From NCBI RefSeq assembly GCF_003113265.1, contig NZ_PUIV01000010.1:1-64000 (forward strand): a stretch of DNA of 64,000 nt, in the 5' to 3' direction. Shown piece by piece: positions 54,325-64,000 of the stretch (its first letter is position 1; every line of letters begins with the position of its first letter). Under the pieces are notes generated by a model that did no database searches, had not been told where the DNA came from, and saw only the letters and a list, made by a program, of their open reading frames with translations. Position numbers and translations under genes: made by a program. Origin of the DNA: Methylosinus sporium (lineage in GTDB: Bacteria; Pseudomonadota; Alphaproteobacteria; Rhizobiales; Beijerinckiaceae).

Positions 54325-54654
54325 ATGGAGGACGATGTGCAACCGAATGTTTCTTCAGAGGTCTCGACGGAAGTCGGCCATGTCGCGATTGTTCCCCCGG
54401 CTGCCGAGCCGGCGGAAAAGGACGTCTCCGTCGCGACCGCGGTCGGCGACAACGTTATAATCATGGTGCGTTTCCGCCCCGATACGACCGTCTGGGAAAT
54501 CAATGGCCTTCCCGCCCATCTCGACAAGCAGGCCTGGTTCAAGCTGCTGTGCGAGCGCGCCGGCTCCAAATTCGAGACGCGCGCCGGCGGCCGCGGCTAT
54601 TTCCGCCTGACGCGCGTGGAATATGAGGCGATCGCCGCCCGCAATCCGAACTGA
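54325..54654 (+). CDS. Unrecognised 109-residue protein in the molybdenum region
   Basis: 109 residues. After an acidic N-terminus, the C-terminal 65 residues look folded: VIIMVRFRPDTTVWEINGLP, then KQAWFKLLCERAGSKFETRA and YFRLTRVEYEAIAAR. No family recognised. ATG at 54325; a good hairpin terminator follows the stop by 10 bp. Its place between the two YqeB-like genes suggests a related role. Confidence 0.6.
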   Translation: MEDDVQPNVSSEVSTEVGHVAIVPPAAEPAEKDVSVATAVGDNVIIMVRFRPDTTVWEINGLPAHLDKQAWFKLLCERAGSKFETRAGGRGYFRLTRVEYEAIAARNPN

Positions 54655-54664
54655 GCATTCGAAA

Positions 54665-54687
54665 CGGACGCCGCCGCGCGGCGTCCG
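54665..54687 (+). terminator. Terminator after the 109-residue gene
   Basis: CGGACGCCGC-CGC-GCGGCGTCCG, a perfect 10-bp stem with a 3-base loop, 10 bp after the stop. No long T run. Confidence 0.7.
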
Positions 54688-54789
54688 TATCCCGGCGAAA
54701 AAGCCGCCGGATCGCGCATTTTCATCGCTAAAACGCGCATTTCCCCCATAAAATATGAGATTGGCGTATTTCTCGCTAGTTCGGCGATC

Positions 54790-55278
54790 ATGCTGGACAA
54801 GAAGACGCCGCTCTTTGCGCAGACCCACGATTACGTATCGATCTTCCCGGCGCGCGTGCTGCGGCACGAGCCGGACGTCGGCCTTTCCACGCTGTTTTTC
54901 GCCGGCGGCGAATTGCGCGTGCCCTTGGTCGACGCCGCCGTCGGAGCCGCGATCGAGGTGGAGATCGACGCCCGCGACGTCTCCCTCGCCCTTTCGCGGC
55001 CGATGGATGTCTCCATCCTCAATCGCCTGCCGGCCGAGATCGTCGAGCTGGATTTTCTGCCGCCGCCCTTCACGCGCGCGAGCCTGTCGCTCGGCGGCGC
55101 CCGCATAGACGCGCTGATCACCCATGAATCGGTGGAGCGCCTGGCGCTGGTCGAGGGACTCTCGGCCTGGGCCATGATCAAGGCCGTCGCGATCAGCGGC
55201 CGGACGCTCGATCCCGACGAGGCTCCGTTTCCGCGTCACTGGCCGTCTTCTGATAGGACCAATCGAGCGCGCCGATGA
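54790..55278 (+). CDS. Stand-alone ModC C-terminal (TOBE/Mop) protein
   Basis: 162 residues. VGLSTLFFAGGELRVPLVDA, then RDVSLALSRPMDVSILNRLP and LVEGLSAWAMIKAVAISGR match the C-terminal molybdate-binding TOBE region of ModC. The ATPase half (Walker A, LSGGQ) is absent and not present upstream, so this is either a solo molybdate sensor or storage protein or a remnant. Its last 86 bp overlap the ModE gene tail to tail. Confidence 0.75.
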   Translation: MLDKKTPLFAQTHDYVSIFPARVLRHEPDVGLSTLFFAGGELRVPLVDAAVGAAIEVEIDARDVSLALSRPMDVSILNRLPAEIVELDFLPPPFTRASLSLGGARIDALITHESVERLALVEGLSAWAMIKAVAISGRTLDPDEAPFPRHWPSSDRTNRARR

Positions 55279-55609
55279 TCTCGTCCAAGGTGCGCTTGGC
55301 CGAATTGGCGGCATGGCGCTCGATCGAGCGATAGACGCTCACCAGCCGCTCGCCGAAGGGCGTGATCTCCGCCCCGCCCTCGCGTCGTCCTGGAAACGTC
55401 GCCACCACCGGACTTTCGAAAGTGCGGTTGAGCGCATCCACCGACAGCCAGCATTTGCGATAGGACACGCCGAGCGCACGGCTCGCCCCGATGATCGATC
55501 GCTCCTTGCGCAGCGCGTCGATCAGTTCAAGGTCCGCCGGAGCGAGAACTCCGCCATTGGGCAGCTTCAAAATCACGCCGACCTGCGGCGCATCCGCGTC
55601 TGTTCGCAT
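55193..55609 (-). CDS. ModE N-terminal-type transcriptional regulator
   Basis: 138 residues with the LysR-like winged helix of ModE (DLELIDALRKERSIIGASRA, then LGVSYRKCWLSVDALN and GRREGGAEITPFGERLV). The TOBE effector domain of full ModE is missing; it may instead use the solo TOBE protein encoded on the other strand with which it overlaps. Start ATG 55609. Confidence 0.85.
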   Translation of the reverse strand: MRTDADAPQVGVILKLPNGGVLAPADLELIDALRKERSIIGASRALGVSYRKCWLSVDALNRTFESPVVATFPGRREGGAEITPFGERLVSVYRSIERHAANSAKRTLDEIIGALDWSYQKTASDAETEPRRDRASGR

Positions 55610-55697
55610 CGTCCCGGGCCTCCTTAAGACGCCGCGATCTGTATCGAACAAAATATAGCTGAAATACGACGCTGCTGTCACATACGGGACAGGATTG

Positions 55698-56567
55698 TCA
55701 GTGGGCGACGAAGGGCCCCTCGATCCGCGTCGCATTCTGCTTGGCGAGTTCGATGCGAATCGCCCGGCTGACGCCGCTCGCGACCAGCGCCGAACGCTCG
55801 TCTATGCCGGTCCATTTGGCCGAGCGGCCGCGTGGATCGATCTCGAGCAATTTGACCCCGGCGGGAATATGCAGCCCGTCGCGGACGACGCCGCGCAGCA
55901 CGCCGTCGAGCGGCGCGGTCACCGGCTCGCCGTTCAAATGGCCGACGACGAAATCCTTGAACACGCGGACGCCGATATCGACGGCGGAATGCCACAGGCC
56001 CGGCTTTTGGGAATAGGCGAAGCGCTCCTCGCCGACATCGCCGAGACGATTGGGGACATGGTCCGCCGGCTCGGTGGCCCCCTCCTGGATAATGAGGCCC
56101 TCCTGCGCAGGCTTGGTCTCGATCGCAATGTCGCAATTGCGGCCGACGGCGAAATTGGGCCCGAGGCCGACCGCCACTTTGGCCAAATGGCGCAGATCGG
56201 GCGTGGCCCGATATTTCTGCATCCGCGCATCGACCAGCGCATGGGCCGTCCGAATGGCCACGAGATCGTGGAACTGCAGCGGCGTCACGGCGACCTTGGT
56301 CGTGTAGTCGAGAATTTCGACGAGTTCGATCGTCGAATCGGCGCGTTCGGCCTCTACCTCTTCGAGCGTGATGCGCTCGCCATAGAGGCAGTCGTTGAAC
56401 GCCATCTGGCGGCGGATGACCGGCGGAAACGCGTCATGGCTGAGCACGCAGGCCCAGCCGATCCGATTCATATGCACGGCGACCGCCGAGGCGATCTCAT
56501 TCGTTCCTAAAATGACGGCCAGCGGTCGTTTCCGCCGCGGCGTCGCAATTTCGTGTCGAGGGCGCAT
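55698..56567 (-). CDS. YqeB/EF2563-type molybdo-enzyme accessory protein, copy 2
   Basis: 289 residues, same plan as the copy at 53211: VILGTNEIASAVAVHMNRIG, then VAVGLGPNFAVGRNCDIAIE and a C-terminal VTAPLDGVLRGVVRDGLHIP. The conserved GLGPxFxxGxxCDxxIE motif is closer to the family than copy 1. A ModE box lies 118 bp upstream of the start. Function inferred from family name only. Confidence 0.78.
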   Translation of the reverse strand: MRPRHEIATPRRKRPLAVILGTNEIASAVAVHMNRIGWACVLSHDAFPPVIRRQMAFNDCLYGERITLEEVEAERADSTIELVEILDYTTKVAVTPLQFHDLVAIRTAHALVDARMQKYRATPDLRHLAKVAVGLGPNFAVGRNCDIAIETKPAQEGLIIQEGATEPADHVPNRLGDVGEERFAYSQKPGLWHSAVDIGVRVFKDFVVGHLNGEPVTAPLDGVLRGVVRDGLHIPAGVKLLEIDPRGRSAKWTGIDERSALVASGVSRAIRIELAKQNATRIEGPFVAH

Positions 56568-56685
56568 CGCTCACTCCTGATCTGGGCAGTCGGAAGCAAG
56601 CGGCGCGCCAGCGCTAAGGCGGATATATTATTATTATTTTTCAATATGATATAAAAATTCACAGCGCCCGCTCACGCGACGCACC

Positions 56686-56702
56686 TATATTGTCGCGTAT
56701 AT
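56686..56702. promoter_or_regulatory. ModE-type operator upstream of YqeB-like copy 2
   Basis: TATATTGTCGCGTATAT fits the ModE consensus TATAT-N7-TAYAT exactly, and even the seven spacer bases TGTCGCG resemble the E. coli modA operator as I recall it (TGTCGCC). Preceding sequence is AT-rich (56620-56660), as a promoter would be. Confidence 0.7.
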
Positions 56703-56735
56703 AACAGTGGCGGTTTCCGACCGTTTGTCGGGCGC

Positions 56736-57071
56736 TCAGGCGCCGTCGGCGCGAAAATGTGCGGCGAGCCAGACGGTCGGCAGCGTCGCATCGGTCCATT
56801 CGACGCGATGGCGGCGATGCGCGGGGATTTCGAGATAATCGCCGGGCGCGAGGGTCAGAACCTCGTCGCGATCGGCGAATCGAAGACCGGCGGAGCCGGC
56901 GAGCAGGATCACCCATTCGGCCTCCTCCTGATCGTGCCAGAAGCCGGGCGGACTGGCCTGGCCGAAGGAGACGATTCGCTCGAGGCGGACGCCCGGCGCG
57001 GCGAGCAGAGGCAGAAACTGCTCCTGCTCCGCCTTTTCCGGCAGATCGACGAAAATATTCCCGAGGCGCAT
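56736..57071 (-). CDS. Cupin-domain protein
   Basis: 111 residues: HDQEEAEWVILLAGSAGLRF (metal-binding first cupin motif with one His), then LAPGDYLEIPAHRRHRVEWT (second motif). Likely a small dioxygenase-like or sugar-binding cupin. Substrate unknown. Confidence 0.85.
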   Translation of the reverse strand: MRLGNIFVDLPEKAEQEQFLPLLAAPGVRLERIVSFGQASPPGFWHDQEEAEWVILLAGSAGLRFADRDEVLTLAPGDYLEIPAHRRHRVEWTDATLPTVWLAAHFRADGA

Positions 57072-57116
57072 ATGACCTCCGCTGCGGGCGTTGGTCCGCG
57101 CATCGCCGCGATGCGA

Positions 57117-58307
<1,191 letters not shown>

Positions 58308-58443
58308 TCACCGGCTACGCAACCAACGCTGCGAACAATGCCCGATCGCGGTAAAAGCCGGGTTTAGAGAGCCCATGCGCGGCTGTCTCTTTTCCGCACG
58401 CCTTCGTTAAGAAATCGCAAGTTCACCAGTTATTTACGAAACA

Positions 58444-59070
58444 TCATGACACGCCGGCGCCGCCGAGGCGCGGCTCCCGCAGCGGCGCGAAGCTCATGCG
58501 ATGGAAGGGCGTCGGGCCATGTATGCGCAGTGCTGCGAGATGCTCCGCCGTGCCATAGCCTGCGTTGGTCTCGAATCCGTAATGAGGATAGAGCGCGGCG
58601 AGCCGGCGCATCTGGCGGTCGCGCGCGACTTTGGCGACGATCGACGCCGCCGCGATAGAAAGCGACAGCGCGTCTCCTTTGACGATCGCCTCGCCCGGGC
58701 AAGCGAGCTTCGGCAAATCACGGCCGTCGACCAGCACGTAATTCGGCGTGACATGCAGCGCCCCCACCGCCCGCCCCATTGCGAGCAGCGTCGCCCGGCG
58801 GATGTTCAGCCGGTCGATCTCCTCTACGCTGGCGAAGGCGACGCCGATCGCCAGCGCGCTCGCGGCGATGCGCTCGAAGGCCGCCTCCCGCGCCTTGGCC
58901 GACAGCGCTTTGGAATCGTCGATCCCCTCCGGCAGGCGGCGTGGATCGAGAATCACCGCCGCCGCCGCGACCGGCCCCGCGAGCGGGCCGCGTCCGACCT
59001 CGTCGACGCCGGCGACCGGCCGAGCGCCGTCGCGCAGAATGCGCGTTTCGGTGAGAAAATGTGGGGGCAT
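58444..59070 (-). CDS. rnhB: Ribonuclease HII
   Basis: 208 residues with the catalytic [13 protein letters not shown] (D23, E24) and VDGRDLPKL later. It removes RNA from DNA-RNA hybrids. It lies upstream of ccrM on the same strand, the common order in Hyphomicrobiales. Confidence 0.95.
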   Translation of the reverse strand: MPPHFLTETRILRDGARPVAGVDEVGRGPLAGPVAAAAVILDPRRLPEGIDDSKALSAKAREAAFERIAASALAIGVAFASVEEIDRLNIRRATLLAMGRAVGALHVTPNYVLVDGRDLPKLACPGEAIVKGDALSLSIAAASIVAKVARDRQMRRLAALYPHYGFETNAGYGTAEHLAALRIHGPTPFHRMSFAPLREPRLGGAGVS

Positions 59071-59151
59071 ATGCGCTCGGCTCGGTCGAAAAGGGGGCGG
59101 CTGAAAAAAACACAGCGGCGGGATCGAGGCAATCGATCGGCGAGCGGGCCG

Positions 59152-60333
59152 TCAAAAAAGGCTGAGCTGCTCGGCCCCGCAGCTGGGCGGCCGAAAAAGA
59201 TCGGCGCGCAGCCGCGTGCGGGAGAAGCCGAGCCGCGTCGAAGCGAGCTCGAAACGTCGGCCTACCATCCATGCGTAGGGGCCGTCCCCCGTCATGCGCT
59301 TGTCGAAGGAGGGATCATAGAGCTTGCCGTCGCGCGCCGAGCGCACCAGCGACAGCACATGCCGGGCCTTGGCCGGGAAATGGGTGACGAGCCATTCGCT
59401 GAACAGCTCCCGCAGCTCGAGCGGCAGGCGCAGCATCACATAGCCGGCCTCGCGCGCGCCGGCGGCATGGGCGCGCGTCAATATGGTCTCGATCTCGGCG
59501 TCATTGAACGCCGGAATGATCGGCGCGACCAGAACCGCGACCGGAATTCCGGCCTCGGCCAGCCGCTCGATCGTGGCGAGGCGGCGCTCCGGCGAGGCGG
59601 CGCGCGGCTCCATCGCCCGCGCCAGCGCCGGATCGAGCGTCGTCACCGAGATCGCGACCTTGACGAGGCCCTTGCGCGCCATGGGCGCGAGAATGTCGAT
59701 GTCTCGAACGACCAGCGAGCTCTTCGTCACTATGCCGATCGGATGATCGGCGCGGCTCGCTACTTCGAGCAGGCCGCGGGTGATGCGATAGCGCTTCTCG
59801 AGCGGCTGATAGGGATCGGTGTTGGCGCCGATGGCGATGGTCTTCGGCGAATAATTGCGCGCCGACAATTCGCGCTCCAGCAATTGCGCCGCACCCTCCT
59901 TGACGAAAATCTCCGTCTCGAAATCGAGGCCCGGCGAGAGGCCCATGTAGGCGTGGCTCGGCCGCGCATAGCAATAGACGCAGCCATGCTCGCAGCCGCG
60001 ATAGGGATTGATGGAGCGATCGAAGGAAATATCCGGCGAGTCGTTGCGCGTGATGATCGTCTTCGCCCGCTCGGCATGGACATTGGTGCGGAACTCGCCG
60101 AGTTCCTCGATCGAGCTCCAGCCGTCATCGGTCTCGATGCGTCGCTCGCGTTCGAAACGGCCGCTCTCATTGGAGAGCGCGCCGCGCCCGCGCCGCCGCG
60201 CCGGATCGACGATCGGCCGCTCCTCGGAGGAGAAATTCACCACCGCGCCGATCGCCTCCCGGCTCAGCTGCGCCGCTTGGCGCCAGTCGCTTTTTTCCGA
60301 TTTTTCGATCAGACGTTTCGCCGAGCTCGCCAT
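59152..60333 (-). CDS. Radical SAM protein, PA0069/SplB-like family
   Basis: 393 residues. The [4Fe-4S] motif is CEHGCVYC (C114, C118, C121; C-X3-C-X2-C), followed by YARPSHAYMGLSPGLDFETE of the PA0069 family. It is related to spore photoproduct lyase and often encoded in DNA-repair settings, but its substrate is unknown. Two LexA boxes lie 175-208 bp upstream of the start, suggesting SOS control. Confidence 0.88.
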   Translation of the reverse strand: MASSAKRLIEKSEKSDWRQAAQLSREAIGAVVNFSSEERPIVDPARRRGRGALSNESGRFERERRIETDDGWSSIEELGEFRTNVHAERAKTIITRNDSPDISFDRSINPYRGCEHGCVYCYARPSHAYMGLSPGLDFETEIFVKEGAAQLLERELSARNYSPKTIAIGANTDPYQPLEKRYRITRGLLEVASRADHPIGIVTKSSLVVRDIDILAPMARKGLVKVAISVTTLDPALARAMEPRAASPERRLATIERLAEAGIPVAVLVAPIIPAFNDAEIETILTRAHAAGAREAGYVMLRLPLELRELFSEWLVTHFPAKARHVLSLVRSARDGKLYDPSFDKRMTGDGPYAWMVGRRFELASTRLGFSRTRLRADLFRPPSCGAEQLSLF

Positions 60334-60507
60334 GGCGACAATCTCCTTGCCGGCCTACTCCACCGGCGTCTCGGCCGGCCTTTCGCCGGCTCGCGGCGTC
60401 GCTTCGGCTCGCGGCGCGACACGCCCATGCGCGACACTGGGGCGCCTCGCGACCGCGAGCCTCGATGCGACGCTTACAACTCGAGGGGACTTGTTTACCG
60501 ACGCAAA

Positions 60508-60541
60508 GAACATTTACCGAACGACAGAACATATATGGAAC
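60508..60541 (-). promoter_or_regulatory. Two tandem LexA (SOS) boxes, alphaproteobacterial type
   Basis: GAACATTTACCGAAC (60508-60522) and GAACATATATGGAAC (60527-60541) each fit GAAC-N7-GAAC, the direct-repeat SOS box of Alphaproteobacteria (GTTC-N7-GTTC on the other strand). They start 19 bp apart, upstream of the radical SAM gene. Confidence 0.75.
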
Positions 60542-60615
60542 ATTTCTGGGGCCGTCAAGCCTCCTCGTCTCGTTCGATCGCGCCTCTTCGCGCAGCCGAG
60601 CTCCGGTCGACTATT

Positions 60616-62064
60616 TCAGGCCGCATCCTCGGATCGGCGCCTCGCGTCGGCGACGTCCGCGAGCGGACGGCCGGGCGCCTCGCTGCTCTGGGCGGCGCTT
60701 CTGCGCAGCGTGATGCGAAAGGTGGCGCCGCCGCCGCTGGTTTCGTCCACGCCGATCGATCCGCCCATCTGCTCGACGAGCGTCTTCGAAATGGCGAGAC
60801 CGAGGCCGATTCCATTGCTCTTATTGTCGCGCCGCCAGAACGGCTCGAAAATCTTCTCGCGATCGGCGCGCGGAACGCCGGCGCCATGATCGACGACCTC
60901 GACGACCGCGGTCGACGACGCGCGGACCAATATGAGGCCGCCGCGCGGTTCGGCGCGCAGCGCATTGTCGAGAAGATTGGCGACGACGCATTCGAGCGCC
61001 CATCCGTCGCCCGTGACGATCGTCGGCTCGCGTGGCGGCTCGAATTCGATGCGCCGGCCGTTCTCGATGATGAGCGGCGTATGATCGGCGACCATTGCGA
61101 GAACGACGGCGCCGAGATCCATGTCGACATCGGCGCGAGCGTCGCGCATCGAAAATCGCGCGCTCGCCAATAATTGCTCGACGATCGTCTGCACGCGGCG
61201 AATGTCGCGCTTCATATCGCGCCGAAACGCGGCGTCGTCGGGATTGTCCGCATGGGCGCGCATGATCGCGATCGGCGTGCGCAGCTCATGGGCCGCATTG
61301 GCGGTGAAGCGGCGCTGCGCCGCGACGCCCGCATTGAGGCGCGTCAGCGCGTCATTGACCGCCTCGATGAAGGGCGCGATCTCCTTCGGCGCGTCATCGG
61401 CTTCGATGCGCTTGTGCAGCGTGTTCACATCGATCGCCGCCACATCGGCGGCGGCGGCGCGCAATGGCGAAAGACCGCGCCGCACGACGATCCATGCGAT
61501 GGCGAGCGCGCAGAGCACGGCAGGCGCGACGACAGCGGCGCTGTGCGGCGTCAGGAACAAGGCCGCCACAGCGAAGAGATCGTCCCAGGCGAAACGATAA
61601 TTATAGGCTGCGATCGCGCAGGCCCCGACGGCCGCCGGCGCGCGCCGCAAAAAACCACGGGCGCGAGGATCGGCGTCGCCCGGAATGCGGAACTTCAACG
61701 TCGTCGCGCCGATGCGATCGAGGCCGCCGAGCGCTTCGACCAGTTCCGGCGCCGAGCCGCTCAACGCCGCGCCATTGCAATCGAAGGCGGCGTAACGCGC
61801 TTGCGGATTGACCTCGCGATAGGCGCGCAGCGCAGCGCTCGGCGCGAGAATGGCCTCGCCGGTCTCGGTTTTCGTCACCGAGCGCGCGACCAATCCATAG
61901 ATGCGATGCTCGCCCCAATCGTCGGGCGCGACCTGCCAGCCCGGCGCGAGGCCGGAGGCGGAGATCAGAAAATCGGTGATCGGCACCAGAAGCAAAATGC
62001 CGACCATCTGCACGACCGCGAGAGAGACGATCAAGCGCAGCGCGAGCGAGCGACGGCGCCTCAC
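60616..62064 (-). CDS. Sensor histidine kinase (two-component)
   Basis: 482 residues from a GTG that overlaps the regulator stop (GTGA). Two membrane segments (about 8-30 and 165-190) flank a periplasmic sensor; then HAMP, HisKA with AAHELRTPIA (His about 258) and HATPase (GVPRADREKIFEPFWRRDNK, then GIGLGLAISKTLV). QseC/TctE-like. Confidence 0.92.
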   Translation of the reverse strand: MRRRRSLALRLIVSLAVVQMVGILLLVPITDFLISASGLAPGWQVAPDDWGEHRIYGLVARSVTKTETGEAILAPSAALRAYREVNPQARYAAFDCNGAALSGSAPELVEALGGLDRIGATTLKFRIPGDADPRARGFLRRAPAAVGACAIAAYNYRFAWDDLFAVAALFLTPHSAAVVAPAVLCALAIAWIVVRRGLSPLRAAAADVAAIDVNTLHKRIEADDAPKEIAPFIEAVNDALTRLNAGVAAQRRFTANAAHELRTPIAIMRAHADNPDDAAFRRDMKRDIRRVQTIVEQLLASARFSMRDARADVDMDLGAVVLAMVADHTPLIIENGRRIEFEPPREPTIVTGDGWALECVVANLLDNALRAEPRGGLILVRASSTAVVEVVDHGAGVPRADREKIFEPFWRRDNKSNGIGLGLAISKTLVEQMGGSIGVDETSGGGATFRITLRRSAAQSSEAPGRPLADVADARRRSEDAA

Positions 62065-62738
62065 GAGGATGCTCTCGCCAACATATAGCCGATGCCGCGC
62101 GCCGAATGAATCTCGACCTCGGCGCCGAGATCGCCGAGCCGCTTGCGCAAGCGCGACACCAGAATGTTCAGCGCATTGACGTCGACATTGTCGTCGAAGC
62201 CATAGACCTCCTCGACGAGCCGCGCGCGCAGCACGATGCGGCCGGCGCTGCGCACGAGCGTCTCCAGCAGAGCGAGCTCGCGCCGGTGCAGCACGGCGGG
62301 CGCGCCATCGACGAAAACCTCGCGCGCCGCGAGATCGAAGGAGAGTCGGCCGATGACGACGGGCGGAGCGACGGCGCCCAGGGCGCGGCGCAGGCAGGCG
62401 CGCACGCGCGCCATCAACTCGTCGAAGTCCACCGGCTTGGCGAGATAATCGTCGGCGCCGGCGTCGAGCCCGCTGACGCGCTCGCTCACCGCCTCGCAGG
62501 CGGTGAGAATGAGAATGCGCGCGTCCGGCTGCAGACGACGCAATTCGGGCAGAAGCTCGAGTCCGTCGCCGTCCGGCAGACGGCGATCGAGAATGGCGAG
62601 CCCATAGCGATGGCAGGCCAGCGCTTCTCGCGCATCGACGAGAGCGCCGACATGATCGGCGATGAAGCCCGAACGCCCGAGCCGCAGCGCGAGCGCATGG
62701 GCCATCTCCGTTTCGTCCTCGACGAGCAGCACACGCAT
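62061..62738 (-). CDS. OmpR-family response regulator
   Basis: 225 residues. Receiver with D51 (AILDRRLPDGDG) and K (LAKPVDF), then a winged helix (ALNILVSRLRKRLG). Encoded with the kinase and divergent from the TonB receptor at 62993, which it may control. ATG at 62738. Confidence 0.93.
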   Translation of the reverse strand: MRVLLVEDETEMAHALALRLGRSGFIADHVGALVDAREALACHRYGLAILDRRLPDGDGLELLPELRRLQPDARILILTACEAVSERVSGLDAGADDYLAKPVDFDELMARVRACLRRALGAVAPPVVIGRLSFDLAAREVFVDGAPAVLHRRELALLETLVRSAGRIVLRARLVEEVYGFDDNVDVNALNILVSRLRKRLGDLGAEVEIHSARGIGYMLARASS

Positions 62739-62992
62739 CAAGGCGCGCCCTCGCTCGCCGCGCGCTCGGGAGACGCGCCGCTCGGCAGGAAAATTCGTGA
62801 CATTGTTTCGTCGCTCCGCCGCACGCGAAGACTCAGAGCATAGGACAAAGCGCGCATCGAGCGCAACCGGCGACGGCGAGCGGAAATCGACGTTCTCGTC
62901 GTCCCATGTTATCTCCATGAAAGGTTGGCTTCCTACGCCCGGCGGCGATGCGGCGTGTCCCGCGGGACGAATTGAGCGACAAAGGAGGCCCT

Positions 62993-64000
62993 ATGCTCGA
63001 TCGCGATCTTCTGCGAAGCGTCGGCGCGAATGCGTTGGCCATTGTTCTCCTCGGCGGCGGGGCGCTCGCGCAGGAAGCGCTGCCGCCGATCGACATAGAC
63101 GCGGCGCGGCAAAGACACAGCGCCGAGGCGGAGCGGCAGGGACCGGGGACCGTGCAGACCACGGCCGGCCCGGTGCGCGGATATCAGGCGCAGACCGCGA
63201 CGGCGACGCGCCTTCCGACGCCGATCAAAGAACTGCCTTTGTCGATAGAGGTGATTCCGCGCAAGCTCATCGACGACAGCCAGGCCGTTTCGCAGAGCGA
63301 GGCGTTCCGCAATGTCTCGGGCCTGATTGCGATCGATCCGCGGTATCCCGGCGGCATAGGGCCGAGCCTGCGCGGAATGCGCGCCGAGCGCTATGTGGAC
63401 GGATTGCCGAACTATTACGATCTCGGCGTGCGCGATCTTCTCGCCAATGTCGAGCGCATAGAGGTGGTGAAAGGTCCGGCGAGCATTTTGTTCCAGGGCG
63501 GCGCGAGCCCCGTCGGCGGCGTCGTCAATATCGTGTCGCGAATGCCGACGGCGGAGCGTTTCGCAGAAGCCGGCGTGCGCGCCGGCGGCTATCGTTTCGT
63601 CAGCCCCTATATAGACGTCAATCAGCCGCTCGCCGCCGATAAGAGCGTGCTGTTCCGCGTGACGGCGCAATATGAATCGACGCATTCCAACATAGACGTC
63701 GTGCATCGCCGCAGCTATTCGATCGATCCGACGCTGAAATTCGCACCCAACGAGGACACCTCGCTGACGATCCAAGGCCATCTGTCGCGGCGCGATCAGC
63801 CCGATTATCCCGGCCTGCCGGCGACGGGAACGATCGACCGCTCTTTCTATTCGCTGCGGCCGACGAGCTTCCTCGCCAATTCACGGATTCCCGATGCGAC
63901 GACGGAATCCTCCGGCGTCACCATTCGCTTCGATCATCGTTTCGACGAGACTTTCTCGACCTTCACCAGCGCGCGCTGGACGTCTTCGCGAATGTACGAA
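62993..64000 (+). CDS. TonB-dependent siderophore-type receptor (3' end beyond window)
   Basis: 336 codons readable to the edge. Signal peptide (ANALAIVLLGGGALAQ), then plug domain (TPIKELPLSIEVIPRKLIDD, then SEAFRNVSGL and RIEVVKGPASILFQGGASPV) typical of ferrisiderophore receptors, then the first barrel strands. A full AAAGGAGG site precedes the ATG. No STN domain, unlike the receptor at 46233. Confidence 0.92.
   Translation, partial: MLDRDLLRSVGANALAIVLLGGGALAQEALPPIDIDAARQRHSAEAERQGPGTVQTTAGPVRGYQAQTATATRLPTPIKELPLSIEVIPRKLIDDSQAVSQSEAFRNVSGLIAIDPRYPGGIGPSLRGMRAERYVDGLPNYYDLGVRDLLANVERIEVVKGPASILFQGGASPVGGVVNIVSRMPTAERFAEAGVRAGGYRFVSPYIDVNQPLAADKSVLFRVTAQYESTHSNIDVVHRRSYSIDPTLKFAPNEDTSLTIQGHLSRRDQPDYPGLPATGTIDRSFYSLRPTSFLANSRIPDATTESSGVTIRFDHRFDETFSTFTSARWTSSRMYE

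Overview
The window is GC-rich bacterial DNA, almost certainly from an alphaproteobacterium of the Hyphomicrobiales type. The clues are a tRNA-His without the extra 5' G and with A73, a CcrM-type methyltransferase with a C-terminal RAMA-like domain, IHF alpha, a FixJ/FixL-like pair, and paired GAAC-N7-GAAC (alphaproteobacterial LexA) boxes. Gene content would suit a methylotroph or methanotroph such as Methylocystaceae, but no gene here proves that.

Layout. 1-2.6 kb: end of a type I restriction-modification locus (hsdM, hsdS running off the edge). 2.7-13 kb: metal and metalloid resistance. A long minus-strand arsenic operon (arsR-arsI-arsC-arsD-arsA-acr3-methyltransferase) is followed by a TauE-type permease, a small mercury module (merR / merT-GDCCVxC protein, no merA), an ArsR-ArsC fusion and a third arsC, then decayed pieces of a FecR/TonB-receptor locus, ending at tRNA-Glu. 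13-30 kb: mostly housekeeping and hypothetical genes (pepA, an Fsr-like MFS pump, a glycosyltransferase/NYN cluster, a DUF6502-DUF5666 pair, tRNA-His, a nitrilase-family amidase, ihfA, yebC, yidB-like, mutL, an outer-membrane barrel, DUF2975+XRE). 30-32.4 kb: a two-gene DUF262 + HEPN unit flanked by direct repeats, a likely small defence or toxin island. 33-42.5 kb: signalling (FixL/FixJ-like pair, globin-coupled chemoreceptor) and a TPR-glycosyltransferase-DUF6165 fusion. 42.5-50.6 kb: a TldD/TldE pair split by an oppositely oriented uptake cassette (small His/Cys protein, FecI-type sigma, FecR, FecA-type receptor). 50.7-56.7 kb: a molybdenum region (modA, a HTH-molybdate-binding-domain regulator, group III truncated haemoglobin, two YqeB/EF2563-type proteins, a stand-alone TOBE domain, a ModE-type regulator and a ModE box). 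56.7-64 kb: cupin, ccrM, rnhB, a radical SAM protein behind two LexA boxes, a two-component system, and a divergent TonB-dependent siderophore-type receptor cut by the window end.

How the genes work together. The arsenic genes cover sensing (ArsR), arsenate reduction (three ArsC of two folds), ATP-driven or potential-driven arsenite extrusion (Acr3, ArsA, ArsD) and C-As bond cleavage (ArsI). The molybdenum region pairs uptake with two different molybdate-type regulators and two putative molybdo-enzyme maturation proteins. The points most worth a second look are the DUF262-HEPN island, the molybdenum region with its truncated ModC-like protein and ModE box, the tandem LexA boxes, the split TldD/TldE locus, and a pair of 19-bp palindromes upstream of the glycosyltransferase gene.
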